Source: Paroedura picta
Taxonomy: Eukaryota; Chordata; Lepidosauria; Squamata; Gekkonidae
Reading direction: 5' to 3'
DNA: 64,000 nucleotides
Assembly (NCBI RefSeq): GCF_049243985.1
Contig: NC_135373.1
Span: 99,009,213-99,073,212, forward strand
Shown: positions 12,005 to 22,699 of the stretch, one piece after another
How positions within the stretch are numbered: position 1 is the stretch's first letter
How the letters are laid out: the number at the start of each line of letters is the position of its first letter
Notes under the pieces: generated by a model
What the model saw: the letters and a program-made list of their open reading frames with translations, nothing else
Databases searched by the model: none
Told to the model about the DNA's origin: nothing
Translations under genes and position numbers: made by a program

Positions 12005-12480
12005 TGCTTCTGGGCCCAAATCAAAGTTCTGGTTTTGACCTGTAAACCTCAAAAATAGGATGAAGGACAGCCGCTCCATCAACTCAGACCTGCTTTGTGT
12101 GCTCACAATGAAAGAGTTGAGGCCAGGAAATATGCAGAGCAGAGCTTTTTCAGTTGTAGGCCCAACTGTGGTATTTCCTTCCCTTAGCCTTGATCAGAAA
12201 TTAGCCATGGCTACTTTGTCCCAGAGATAATTTAATTCCTATTTTTAAAAACATGTATAATGGTTTTCAGTTGATGCTAACAATAATGTTGATTTTGCAG
12301 TTTTTATTACCTGCTGTTGCTTTTACAATTATTTTTATCCACTGCTTACTTGCTTTGGTTAATTTATTTTTTATTATTTTAAATCTTTTTATATTGTATT
12401 GTCTTAAGTCACCTTGGGTATTAATTTAATAATTTATAATAATAAAATATACATTTTAATAATATAAATATCTTAAATAA
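12005..12480 (+). mobile_element. L2-type LINE 3' fragment
   Basis: The segment near 12118-12180 resembles the C-terminal coding part of L2 reverse transcriptases (GPTVVFPSL region). It runs into an AT-rich 3' tail with the phrase AAGTCACCTTGGGTATT and ends in an AATAATAAAATA-type tail. It is strongly decayed and not coding. It matches the style of the L2 3' ends at 17.8-18.05 kb and 36 kb. Confidence 0.55.
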
Positions 12481-12939
12481 AATAAATTTATGCACTAGAG
12501 GCCATTTTTTCAGATGTTCATCAGAGAAGTTGACTCTGGTTTACAATGGTTAATGGCATGACACATGCATTTTTAATTTGTCACTAATTTTTGTTATTGC
12601 CATAGTTTGGGCTGCAGCAGATACATATGAAATTTTGCCTCATTATTATCCCCAGGTTTTAAAAATGATACAAGCAAATTAGAGAAGATTCAAAATTACC
12701 TACCACCACCACCATTAGTAGATTAACAAGTGTGGATAACTGATAACTCACTGCTAACAGCTTGGAATATTAAGAATATATAGCCTGTGGTCTGACACTA
12801 TACACCCTTACTCAGCAATTCACTGAAGTTTACACCCATACTAAGATGGAGTCTTAAAAGGTAAATAATAGCACAGGACTCTTAAAGCCATTTTCAAAAG
12901 TTTGAAATATTGTTATTGTTTACCAAATTTTTATTCTGG

Positions 12940-14775
12940 CTTTCTGTCTCCATAGGACTACCAAAGTGGCTAACAAACTTAAACATACAGATTAAAACGT
13001 TAACTTAAAAGCCATTAAAACAATACACAAATGTATAATTAAAACTAATAAAAACAATATCTTAAAATAAGTAGCAAAGATAAAAACAGCTACTTAAAAG
13101 AGGGATCACTCAGGGAATGTCAAGCGAAACACAGAAAAGTCTTCATTTACCCACTGGCAGAAGACAGTGACAGAAGGGGTCAGGCAAATCTTCCAGGGGA
13201 GGGAGTTGAGAGTTTTGGTGCCATTTTTAGGAAGGCCATCTTCCAGGTTACCAACCATCTAACCTCAGATGAAGGGGCCAACCAAAACAAACCCTCTGAA
13301 GATGACCACAGTGGTTAGAGGTTCATAAGGGATTAGGCAATTCTTCAGGTATGTTAGTCCCTGGGTACATAGGGCTTAAAATATCAGCACCTTGAATTGG
13401 AAACAAATTGAAAGCCAGTGTAGAATTAACAGGACTGGAGTCCTTACAACCCCTCCAGTCGATGTTCTACCTGCAGCATTCAACACCAGTTGAAGTTTCC
13501 AAATACTTTTCAAGGGCAGCCCCATGCAGAATGCATTAGATCAGTGGTCCCCAACCCGCGGGCCACGACCCGGCGCCGGGCCGCGAAGGCCTCGGCGCCG
13601 GGCCACGGCTCCGTCTTCCCTCCCCCCGAAGTGAGAAGCTCACCAGGCTGTGAGCAAATCGGGCGCCAAAGCGGCCGATTAGCTTGCGGCCTGGCAAGCT
13701 TCTCACTTCGGGAAGTGAGGGAAGAGAAGCTTGCCGAGCCGCAAGCTAATCGGCCGCTTTAGCTTTAGCGGCCGATTTGCTCGTGGCCTGGAGGGGCCGG
13801 GAGGGGAAGCCGCGGGCGCCGGCATGGTGGCGGCGCAAACGCGTATGCGCGGACTGCTGCGCACGCGCGTTTGCGCCCCTGCTGGGCGCAAACGCACATG
13901 CGCGGCAGTCCGCGCATGCACATTTGCGCTGGGGCTGCCGCGCGTGCGCGGGCCCCTGGACCGCCCTCTCCGCGCACCACTCCGCAGCGGTCCGCGGCAA
14001 GCAGAAGCTTGCGGACCGCTGCATTAGATTATTGCATTTAGCTGGGGCCTGTAAGATCCCTTCCAACTCTATGATTCTAATCTACCTGTACCCAGGCCAT
14101 ACACCATGGTGGCCATATCTTTTCTGCCCAGGAAAGGCTGCAGCTGGCTACGCAGTCAAAACTAATAAAAGGTAGTCCTGGCCACAGTTGCTACCTGATT
14201 ATTCAGAAATAGGCCCAGATCCAAGAGCATTCCCAGACTATAGACAATGCCTTCAAAGGGAGTACAGCCCCATCCAGAACAGGTGACACCTTAAATTCTG
14301 GGTCAGATCTTCTGCTAACCAGTAGCACTTCCATCTTGTCAGGATTAAGCTAAAATGTATTAGCTCATGTCTACTCCAAAACTGCCTCAGGCACTGGTTC
14401 AAGGTTTCTTACAGCTTCCCTCAGATCAGCTGGAAGTATGAGATAGAGCTGAGTGTCATCCATGTATTGCTGACAACCCAGGCCAAATCTCCCAATTACC
14501 TCACCCAGTAGTTTCATGTATATATTACAAAGCACTGGGGCCAAGAGTCTCATAAGCCATATGCCAAGGGGCTGAGCAGCAGTCCCACCTTCTGAAGTCT
14601 TCCTTAAAGGTAAGGCCAGAAACACTTTGGAGTGGGGCCTCTCCATCCCAGCCCATATGTATATCATGATTAATGGTATCAAAAACAACTGAGAAGTTCC
14701 AGAGAATCAACAAAATCACACTGTCCCTTCCTAGCTCAGATCATCCAGCAGGCCATCCAATTTTATATTCTGCAA
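12940..14775 (-). mobile_element. L2-type LINE fragment, minus orientation, split by an hAT insertion
   Basis: The AT-rich 3' tail is at 12940-13090 and coding-derived sequence follows to the right. Minus-strand translation at 14688-14371 includes LCNIYMKLLGEVIGRFGL followed by YMDDTQLYL, the reverse transcriptase palm with its catalytic YxDD box. A related fragment of the same family lies at 58480-58945. The copy is interrupted by the hAT element at 13542-14021, whose 8-bp duplication shows that the LINE was there first. It carries several breaks and is not functional. Confidence 0.7.
13542..14021 (+). mobile_element. GC-rich non-autonomous hAT element, 480 bp, young
   Basis: It starts CAGTGGTCCCCAACCCGCGG and ends CTTGCGGACCGCTG, inside the perfect 8-bp duplication CATTAGAT (13534-13541 and 14022-14029). 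The interior is extremely rich in CpG, with repeated CGCAAACGC and GCGCATGC-like words in both orientations, so it folds on itself. Undepleted CpG in methylated intergenic DNA suggests recent insertion. Open frames through it on both strands are composition artefacts. It interrupts the L2 fragment at 12940-14775. Confidence 0.93.
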
Positions 14776-14819
14776 GGCCCAACACATCTACAGCATATTA
14801 GCAGCATCTTATCAGTTTT

Positions 14820-15440
14820 CCTTCTCTTTATTTACTTTATACCATGCTTTTGTCTCCAAAAGCAGTGGTCCCCAACCTTTTTATCACTGGGGATTGGTCA
14901 ACGCTTGACAATTTTACTGAGGCCCGGGGGGGGCAGTCTTTTGCCAAGGGACGTTGCTGCCACCACCTGAGATCCTGCTCCGCTTGCTTTCCTGATGGCG
15001 CCCCTGACTTCCCGCCGCCCACTGGGTGGCGCTGCCAGCAGCAGCTGTGCAGTGCCACACCAAGGGGGAGCCCCAGTCATGGCGGCCGCCAGAGAGCACC
15101 AAAGGTGAGCCAGCAGCAGAGTGGCAGTGCAGCCCCCAAGGCAGCAGCTGGGGAGGAGGACTAGGAGGAGCCGCGGCCCGGTACCAACTGATCCATGGAC
15201 CGGTACTGGTCCCCGGACCAGGGGTTGTGGACCACTGTCCAAAAGGACACAAGGTGGCTTACATTGTGATCTGCATTTTATCCTCAGAACAACCCTGTGA
15301 AGCGGGTAAGGCTATGAGTGTATGACTAGCTCCAATGGCACCCAGTAAGATTCTGTGGCAGAGTAGGCATTTAAACCTTGGTCTCCAACATCCCAGCCCA
15401 ACTCTGTAACCACAACACCACACTAGCAGCAGATTGGTTT
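14820..15440 (-). repeat. Sauria-like SINE, minus orientation, interrupted by an hAT element
   Basis: The SINE body flanks an hAT insertion. Left of it is the tail (TTTATACCATGCTTTTGTC). Right of it are GGTGGCTTACA, TTTTATCCTCAGAACAACC, CTGTGAAGCGGGTAAGGCT and the head complement (AACTCTGTAACCACAACACC). The 8-bp duplication TCCAAAAG of the hAT copy lies within the SINE, giving the order SINE first, hAT second. Confidence 0.75.
14863..15237 (+). mobile_element. Non-autonomous hAT element, 375 bp (family of the 20.7-kb copy)
   Basis: It starts CAGTGGTCCCCAACCTTTTT, ends GTTGTGGACCACTG, and is flanked by the perfect 8-bp duplication TCCAAAAG (14855-14862 and 15238-15245). The interior, with a run naming TCACTGGGGAT near the left and GACCGGTACTGGTCC near the right, matches the inverted copy at 20712-21082. 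No transposase frame is present. Confidence 0.93.
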
Positions 15441-15501
15441 TAGTTTCCAGGGTCACCTCTCTAGAATCTTTTGATTTTAAACAAAAATTGCTATTAGTGT
15501 T

Positions 15502-16002
15502 GTAGAACAAATTTAGAGTCTAGTGGCACCTTTAAGATTAACAAAGTTTTGTTTAAGGTGTGAGCTTTTGTGCTCACACACACACTTCCTCAGGTACAAA
15601 GTCATGGAATGGAAATAATCAACTCATATTTCTAAGCAAAGTGTGAACATAATGAAAATGGTTAACAGATTCCAGAATTAAATAGGAAAAAACACCAATT
15701 TGGATTTGTTTGTATTCACTTGAGATTGAATTACATGGGGAAAATTCTGTGTCCACATTAAGAGAATAATGGGTGACTAGATAATCAGTTGCTGACAGCA
15801 GTAAGTTGAGACTTTGCCCTTCTGCCACCTGCCTGTCCTCCCAGCATGGAAGTATCTTGGGACATCATCTTCTTTGAAGTAGAGCATTTGGCTCTCCCTG
15901 TTCGCAGATCTGCAGAACAATGCATATGCACCTTTAAGACCAACAAAGTTTGGTCTTAAATTTGTTCTGCTGCTTCAGACCAACATGGCTACCCTCTTGA
16001 AT
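15502..16002 (-). mobile_element. Foldback retroposon-like element, long form, 501 bp
   Basis: It is bounded by the 11-bp direct repeat CTATTAGTGTT (15491-15501 and 16003-16013). The arms are inverted: GGCACCTTTAAGATTAACAA near the left faces TGCACCTTTAAGACCAACAA near the right. The right end continues into CAGACCAACATGGCTACCC, the one-sided extension also seen in the copies at 22054-22231 and 29047-29217. About 300 bp of unique interior separates the arms, unlike the two short copies. I do not recognise the family; see findings. Confidence 0.7.
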
Positions 16003-16013
16003 CTATTAGTGTT

Positions 16014-17562
16014 AAAGCCATTGTTTCCCAAGCTAAAGATGCTGTTTCCAGAGAGAGATGTATGATACAGATATTCAACAGTTTCAGAAATTAATATATT
16101 CAACACTTTAGGACAAACACTATCAAGTCCCCAGCAATCTCAGCTTTATTGCATAAATGTAAAAGGAATTCCACCACCATTCTCTGTAGTGAATAAAAAT
16201 CTGAAGATGCAAATCATTCACTGGTTGTCCTGCAGGCCTCCTGATTTTGCTTTGCTTATTAAACAAAAATAGATAGTGCGTGTCATTACATGATCATGCT
16301 CCTCAACTATTTTGGTCAAGTCTCCTGTACTTTCAGATTCAATTTATACTATCTCGTCCTTTTGTGCAGGGTCACTGTGGGGACCTGTAATCAGACTAAA
16401 CAGACCTGAAGCTGTTGGATGTAGACCTGTGGAAGAGGCGAACCTGCAAGGCAGTTAGCCTGGTAATTTTTGAACTGAGTTGGTCTAGAAATATATAGCA
16501 TAATTCTCAGGGAATAAAAAATAATCTGCAATCAGGTGGCAGCAACTAGATTTGAGAGAACAATACAAATTTCAGACACTGACTCAAAGGCAGTACTGAA
16601 CCAAGGAGGTCAAGGGAGGCATCCAGAAACAAAGTGCAAGCCAGGACAGATTGAAGAACAATCTGATTTGATTCAAAATTGGGAGGGGAGGGACAGTTCA
16701 TGTTTCTTCTGGGAACTATTAATCTTCTAATCAGCCCTTATATAAGCACAGGAGAGCCATCCAAGGAGAACAGGACTAGAACTTATAAACAAGAATGCAG
16801 AAAGACCCCCCCCCTTTTTTTTTAAGGATTGCCAGATGGTTTTTAATGTGGGTAGCATTCCATGTTTAAGGGGATGTCCTTTAATCTAGAACACAGTGGC
16901 TCTACAGATTATGTAGATGTACTTTATTTTAGAAAGAAAGATCCTATTGCAGATAAATGTACAGGTCACAGCACTGTATTCCTATGCATGCTGAAAAGAA
17001 AGCATTGAGTGTATTCACTTTTCTGTACCTCATTTTCCATATGTGTTAAATGTGGATAATCATGCATACTTCCCTTATGAGTTTGCTGTGAGACTCTGTT
17101 ATTACTAGTAATTGTTATGACTGATGTACTTACAGTGAAGAGAATTTAAAATATTATGGTATGAATTTAATTATAGTATTAGAGGAGAAAGCCTTGGGTT
17201 AATAATTAGATAATTAAAGAAAGGAAAGAGGAGCCTTAAGATTAGAATTGGACCCTGTAACTCTGGTTTTGATTTGGAAAAGGACCCTGTAACTCTGGTT
17301 TGGAAAACAGGATGGGACCATTCCCTTACAATATTAAATGACTGCATCAAAACCATGATTCCACCCCAGGGCCAGTTTCCCTTTTATATATAGGAAACCA
17401 TAGATAAGGATATATTTCTAGATATGTAGAACCAGCAAAGTTTTAATAGTGTGAACTGAAGACCATCCATCCAGAAACTAGGCAGTATTGTTCCATAATA
17501 CCCTAAGAACTTAGTACCACCACCATTGAGGATAGATGGCTGGCCACCTGAGAAACCCAAGG
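16014..17562. other. Intergenic, no gene recognised
   Basis: AT-rich sequence with a small tandem duplication near 17255-17305 (GGACCCTGTAACTCTGGTTT repeated twice) and homopolymer runs near 16807-16823. No exon, RNA gene or repeat with clear ends is seen. Confidence 0.5.
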
Positions 17563-17774
17563 AAGGTTGCCAATTTAATACTGGAAAATCCCTGGAAATG
17601 CGGGGCTGGAGAATGGGATGGGTGAGGTTTGAGGAGGGGAGGACCCTCAGCAGGTATAATGCTATAGAGTCCATCTTCCAAAGCAACCATCTCTAGGGGA
17701 ACTAATCTCTGAAGTCTGGAGATCCGTTGTAACTTCAGAATATCACCAGGTCTCAGCTGGAGGTTGGCAACCTT
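17563..17774. mobile_element. Miniature element with GGTTGCCAA inverted ends, 212 bp
   Basis: Its ends are AAGGTTGCCAA on the left and TTGGCAACCTT on the right, an 11-bp perfect inverted repeat. The interior (CCTCAGCAGGTATAATGC, then TAGAGTCCATCTTCC) is shared with the copies at 11775 and 28496. It has no coding capacity. I cannot define the target duplication, so I leave the superfamily open. Confidence 0.7.
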
Positions 17775-17779
17775 ATATC

Positions 17780-18410
17780 ATTGTAATCTGCCAGCAAGTT
17801 AAGACTTCGTTTTTATGTCTGGCATTCCTATACTAATCTAAATCGTTTTAGTTCTCCTCCCTGTTTTGTATTTATTTTTTCAAAATATTGTTATATTTTT
17901 ATATTTGAAGTGTATATATGCTTTATTTGTTTTAGCTATCGATGCTTATGTATATATGTTTATAAATTTATTTTATTTTATTGTGTAGTTTTAATGTTTG
18001 CTGCTTTGGGGCCCCAAATTGAGTGGAAAGGCGGCATAGAATTAAAAAAATAAACAAAATACAATTTACAACAAAAACCACAATGGGGACAGCAATGACT
18101 ATTGTGTATCCTTGCTGCAGAAGGCCTTGGAAGTCCTAAGGCTGACATCAGGAAAAATGGTCACGCCAGGCAGACTTTTTCTGCAGTAATCTAGTCCTTT
18201 GGAATCATCTATGAGTGTGGCTGTGGGACACTTTCACTTCCTGCAGTGAGAGGGAAACATATTTTGTGCATATTTATGTTGTGTGTTTTATTTTGTGTGC
18301 TTTTATGTTTTCTTTTATGTTTGATCATGTGTGTGGTTTTTATGGTGTTGATGGACTACCAACTTGTTTGTTAGCCGCCTCAGTTCTAAGGAACTGAGGC
18401 AGGATATAAA
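17780..18410 (+). mobile_element. L2-type LINE 3' ends, two adjacent fragments
   Basis: The first ends near 18055 with a typical L2 tail: AATTGAGTGGAAAGGCGGC, then an A-rich (TTAAA) tail. The second (about 18200-18410) ends with TTAGCCGCCTCAGTTC and GAGGCAGGATATAAATAG. Both are short non-coding 3' ends. Confidence 0.5.
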
Positions 18411-18625
18411 TAGAAGGCCTTTCTCACCCACGGGAACCCAAAGCAGCTTCTGTTGCATTCCTGTCCTCCATTTTATCCTCACAATAACCCTGTGAAGTAG
18501 TTTAGACTGAGCACGTATGGCTGACCTAAGGTCTCCTAAAGAGCTTCCATGATAGAGAGGGGATTCAAACCTGGGTCTCAGAGGTCCTAGACCAGCAGTC
18601 TAGCCACGACACTACCCTGACTGCC
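18408..18625 (-). repeat. Sauria-like SINE, minus orientation
   Basis: The order of phrases is AACCCAAAGCAGCTT, then CCATTTTATCCTCACAATAA, CCCTGTGAAGTAG, GGGGATTCAAACCTGGGTCT (box B complement) and AGTCTAGCCACGACACTAC (head complement). This is the arrangement of tRNA-derived Sauria SINEs read backwards. It is not a functional tRNA gene. Confidence 0.7.
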
Positions 18626-20457
18626 ACAGACAAGCACAGTTACCCATCTGGGACTGCCAAAAGCAAAGCTCAGCACAGATGGACAGAAAGGCTTATTCTG
18701 CTTCAGTTTGCTCTGTGGTAATAATTCATTGTTCTTTATGGGAATCTCCAGCTGTGAGTCCAGTCCCATTAAATATTTGAAATATGTTTTTGGAAGAAGA
18801 GAGGGAAGAAATACTAACAAAGAAAATATTTTCATCACTCTTAAAAGCCACAGCAAAATAAATGTACACATCAGACCAGTTTGGTAGCTGTGTAGTAGAT
18901 TTAGACAAATGTATCATCTTTGGCAGAAGAGTCATTCCCTTATCTTCCTTCTGATAAACTCTGCAGAAGAAGAAAAGTAGCTCCCCTTGAAACAGGTTGC
19001 AGACAACTCCCAGTGTTGTGAATTGATGAATATATCTCTGAAGCTGGGATAGCATTTAACTGTTCAGGAAAGATCACAAGATTACAAAATACTTTGGCTG
19101 CAACCCTGAAAACACTTCTTGAGAGGAAGAAAGCCCAGTTGAATCAAATGAGACTTGCTTCTGAAGACATCTGCTTAGGTTTGCTCCCTTTGATTAGTAA
19201 AATCTAGGAACAAGGTAACACTACAACAGAGCACTGAAACCATAGGTAATTAACAGCACAAGAAAAAGCAGAGTTACCCTTTTCAAAGTCTATAGAAGTC
19301 AATGAGTTTGGGTATGATTCTGTTTAGGATTGCACTCTTAGCCTCTCCTTGTTGACTTTAGAAGATATAACTGTGTTTAGAATTACAGTGTAGGATGGCA
19401 AGTAACTCAGGCAGACTACATGGCTGATCCCTCATTGTTAATGCACACAAACAATGCCTAACACTCTTTTTCTGTGTTTCAGTTTCTGTGATCAACCCTT
19501 GAAGATTTTTTTCTAGCCTGTCCACCTTCATTGTTTTATGTGAACAACCGGAAGTAAAATAAAAAACACCCTCTCTCTTTCCATTTACAAATAACAACAA
19601 AACACTTCTCTGACTGGTTAATGGAAGCCATGTTTGCAAGCTTGGAGTACACTGAACAGGCGAGTCACCAACAAGGATCCATAACAGTACTGTCACTACC
19701 AAAAAATCCTTGGAGCTTTTTTGCTGTTGGATATGCTGCTAGGGAGTATTTCTTCCCAGTATGATTGAGCACTTTTTAAAAGCTCCATAAGGCTTGAAGC
19801 ACCAATGATATTTTCATGTGTGGAAGGAACAGTTTCCAAAGGCACCCTGCGGAGGAAAACATTTCACTCTATTGGCCCCAAAATGTTTCTAGTCTCACCA
19901 TTGTCCCAGTGTGCAAACCCACAACTATGCTGCTCTGCTGTTTACTAAAAGAATTTTCACCCTCCCCCCCTGGAACATATGTTTTTGCTTAAAATAAATG
20001 ATCGAAAGCACATTATTGGAATAGTTCATGTGATCCCAAACACTGTAACAGGCTTACAATATTTATTCACTGTATAGGGAAAGGGGAAAAGACTGGCTCT
20101 CAAAACTGATTGATACATTACCAGAAGCGGCCGGATTGTCTATTACCTCACTGCTTCCCCCACCACATTGCTACTGTCTGTCTTTATTCAGATGAGATGT
20201 ATTCACAACATGGGTTTATTCACAACATGGCATTTGTTCATAAATTAACTGGCATGAGTGATGTCGGTGCAGTGGCCAAGTTACTCTGCAAAGGAGAATC
20301 AACCAGACTGTTTCTTCTCAGACTCCAAAGTGCTTAAAGGTTTTTCAAACTACATAGCTCATTGCTGCATCCCTAAGATATTTAGTCCACTTTTCAATGA
20401 CTAATTATATGATCTGGATTCTCCAGGCATTTAAGATGCTGGTATTATGACAGGTAG
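18626..20457. other. Intergenic, nothing recognised
   Basis: Mixed-composition sequence. I see only a short tandem duplication near 20197-20230 (TATTCACAACATGG twice) and no supported gene or mobile element. Confidence 0.5.
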
Positions 20458-20645
20458 GCTGGCCCAATCTTGTTACAACTTGGAAGCAAAGCAGGGGTGG
20501 TCCTGGTTAATATTTAGATGGGAGACCACCAAGGAAGTTCAGGCCACGGAAGTGGCCAATGACAAAGCACCTCTGAACATCTCTTGCCTTGAAAATCCTG
20601 TGGGGTCAGTTGCAACTTGACCGCACTTTCCACCACAACTACGCA
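20458..20645 (+). repeat. 5S rRNA-derived SINE (5S-Sauria type)
   Basis: The head matches the internal promoter region of 5S rRNA: ACTTGGAAGCAAAGCAGGG, CCTGGTTAATATTTAGATGG and GAGACCACC, corresponding to 5S boxes A, IE and C. The body that follows (GACAAAGCACCTCTGAACAT, then CTTGCCTTGAAAATCCTG) is shared with the copies at 33.9 and 44.4 kb. 5S-headed SINEs are known from squamates. The diverged head and SINE tail rule out a working 5S gene. Confidence 0.85.
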
Positions 20646-20711
20646 AAGGCTCAAGGACTTACTGTAGTGCAAGTGGGAGTTAGCCCACAGTAAAAGCCAG
20701 GGAATATAAAG

Positions 20712-21082
20712 CAGCTGTCCCCAACCCCCAGTCCAGAGATCGGGACCGGTCCATGGATCAGTTGGTACTGGGCCGCGGCTCCTCGTTCTCCTCCCCAGCT
20801 GCTGCCTTGGGGGCTGCCCTGTCACTCTGCCGCTGGCTCACCTTTGGTACTCTCCGGTGGCCGCCATGGCTGAGGATCCCCCTTGGCATGACATTGCACA
20901 GCTGTTGCTGGCAGCGCAGTGGGTGATGGGAAGTCAGGGACGCTGGCAGGAAAGCAAGCGGAGCAGGGGCTCAGGCAGTGGTGGTGACATCCCTCGGCAA
21001 AAGACTACGCCCCTACCCCGGGCCTCAGTAAAATTGTCAAGAGTTGACCGGTCCCTGGTGATAAAAAGGTTGGGGACCACAG
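20712..21082 (-). mobile_element. Non-autonomous hAT element, 371 bp, inverted relative to the 14.9-kb copy
   Basis: It ends GATAAAAAGGTTGGGGACCA plus CAG, the complement of the start of the 14863-15237 copy, and starts CAGCTGTCCCCAACC. The flanking octamers ATATAAAG (20704-20711) and TTCTAAAG (21083-21090) agree at 6 of 8 bases, a decayed target duplication. It is older or faster-mutated than its sister. Confidence 0.85.
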
Positions 21083-21090
21083 TTCTAAAG

Positions 21091-22040
21091 GAATCCATAA
21101 ACCTAGTGATGTCACCTTACGCTCTCCCCCATATTTTTAAACTTCTGTTTTCTGAGCTGTCCTTCAAAGTGCTAGACTGACACATTATAATTAGTACAGC
21201 ACGTGACCAAAGAACCGCTTAAGAAGCAAAACCATATGGGTGTGTTTATTATGCATTATGCATGTCTTCTACATCCTGTAGGTGTTCTATAAAAATCAGG
21301 TCTGTAATATTCTAATAGCCTGCTGATTGGAACTTTCAGTTGAAATGTTTGCAGATGCGTATAACTTGGATCAACTTCCGTGCTTCATAGCATCTATCAC
21401 CTGCACCTTTGCTGAAGATCAGGAGGGCATGAATATTGTCTCCAGTCTATCTAAGGGCCCTAATGCTGTGAAAATTGTGACCATGTTGCCTTGAAAAATA
21501 GAGTAAATTGTGCCTACAGCAATTAACTCACTAACCAGTGCTATGAGGTTATAATCCTTTCAAAGAGCCGTTTTTGCTGCTGTTTTTATTTACTATTTGC
21601 CTGCAGCTGACACTGCTCTTCCCAGTTACTTGCCAAGTTAAAAAGAGGGACAGGTCTTGCCTTCCTCTCTGTCCAGCTTTGACACAGATAGGTCAATAAT
21701 TAACCTATTGCCATAGCCCAGTTATCCTTGCACAGACAGGCCTGAAATAATAGGATTCATAATCAATTGTAGCCATGGACTTAATTTCTTTTTATCAATT
21801 GTTCCTTATCCCCTTCATACAGCTTCTGTTAAGCAACCATTGTTATAATGACTAATGTTCCCCCTTCCCCACCCAATCTCAGAGTCCCACCTGACATGTG
21901 TACATTTAACCAATTATGAAATATACTTGCAGCTTTTGGGGACGTGAGCAGAGACTATGAGTTCTTGCTGATGAGCAAACATTGCATCAGTTTAATAGAG
22001 AGATCAGAAAACTTGAACAGGAAAAAAAGGGGACAGTGTT
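21091..22040. other. Intergenic, nothing recognised
   Basis: No repeat ends or exon-like features are supported in this stretch. Confidence 0.5.
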
Positions 22041-22053
22041 ACACCATTATGAT

Positions 22054-22231
22054 CAGAGTCCAGTAGCACATTTAAGACCAACAAAGATTTATTCAAGGCA
22101 TGAGCTTTTGAGTGCAAGTGTGCTTGCACTTGAAAGCTCACACCTTGAATAAATCTTTGTTGTCTTAAAGGTGCTACTGGACTCTGATTTTATTGTGCTA
22201 CTTCAGACCAACACGGCTGCTCATTTGAATC
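22054..22231 (-). mobile_element. Foldback retroposon-like element, short form, 178 bp
   Basis: It is flanked by the perfect 13-bp direct repeat ACACCATTATGAT (22041-22053 and 22232-22244). Nearly the whole element is a hairpin: CAGAGTCCAGTAGCAC through TTTATTCAAGG faces CTTGAATAAATC through GTGCTACTGGACTCTG. A one-sided extension of about 40 bp follows (TTTATTGTGCTACTTCAGAC, then GCTCATTTGAAT). It is in opposite orientation to 29047-29217. Confidence 0.8.
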
Positions 22232-22459
22232 ACACCATTATGATTTTACAGTTTCATCAGAGAACCTTCTATCTTACTGAATTGTTTTTTATACAGACCT
22301 TATTTTACTGTTTACAGGATGAAAATCAGTAAAAACACAAGGCATCAATATAAGTGACAGTTTGGGTAAGATGGAGTTTTTAAGTATAATTTCAAATAGA
22401 ACATCTGTGATCTGATTCTGAGTCTTAAAACTTTCTGCTGGCTAAGACTCTGCAGAGAT

Positions 22460-22699
22460 ACTTAGTTACAATACAATACAATACCTTTATTGGCATAAAG
22501 CAGATTAGGAGGATATACAAAGATAGTTAGTTGTGTAAGTCATCCTGGTTGTGGCAATTGGCAACAGAGAAAGAACTCTTCAACATGGGGAAAAATATTT
22601 TGACAAAATTTCACCAAATTCTTCTTTTAAAAATTGCTTAGGGAAATCTAGATTAAACCTGTCGATATGCATAGGAATAGACTCACTGAAGGAACAACT
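22460..22699 (-). repeat. LINE-like 3' tail, minus orientation (tentative)
   Basis: ACAATACAATACAATACC followed by TTTATTGGCATAAAGCAG reads backwards as a LINE 3' end with a short tandem tail. The rest of the stretch up to the CR1 insertion is unassigned. Confidence 0.35.

Noticed and set aside
13490-14175. Several 70-130 codon frames near 13.8 kb
   Set aside because: They fall in the GC-rich hAT element, whose boundaries are fixed by inverted ends and an octamer duplication. GC-rich inverted repeats avoid stops by chance.
20458-20580. A 5S rRNA gene
   Set aside because: The first third of 5S rRNA is missing or diverged and the sequence continues into a SINE tail shared with other 5S-derived copies.
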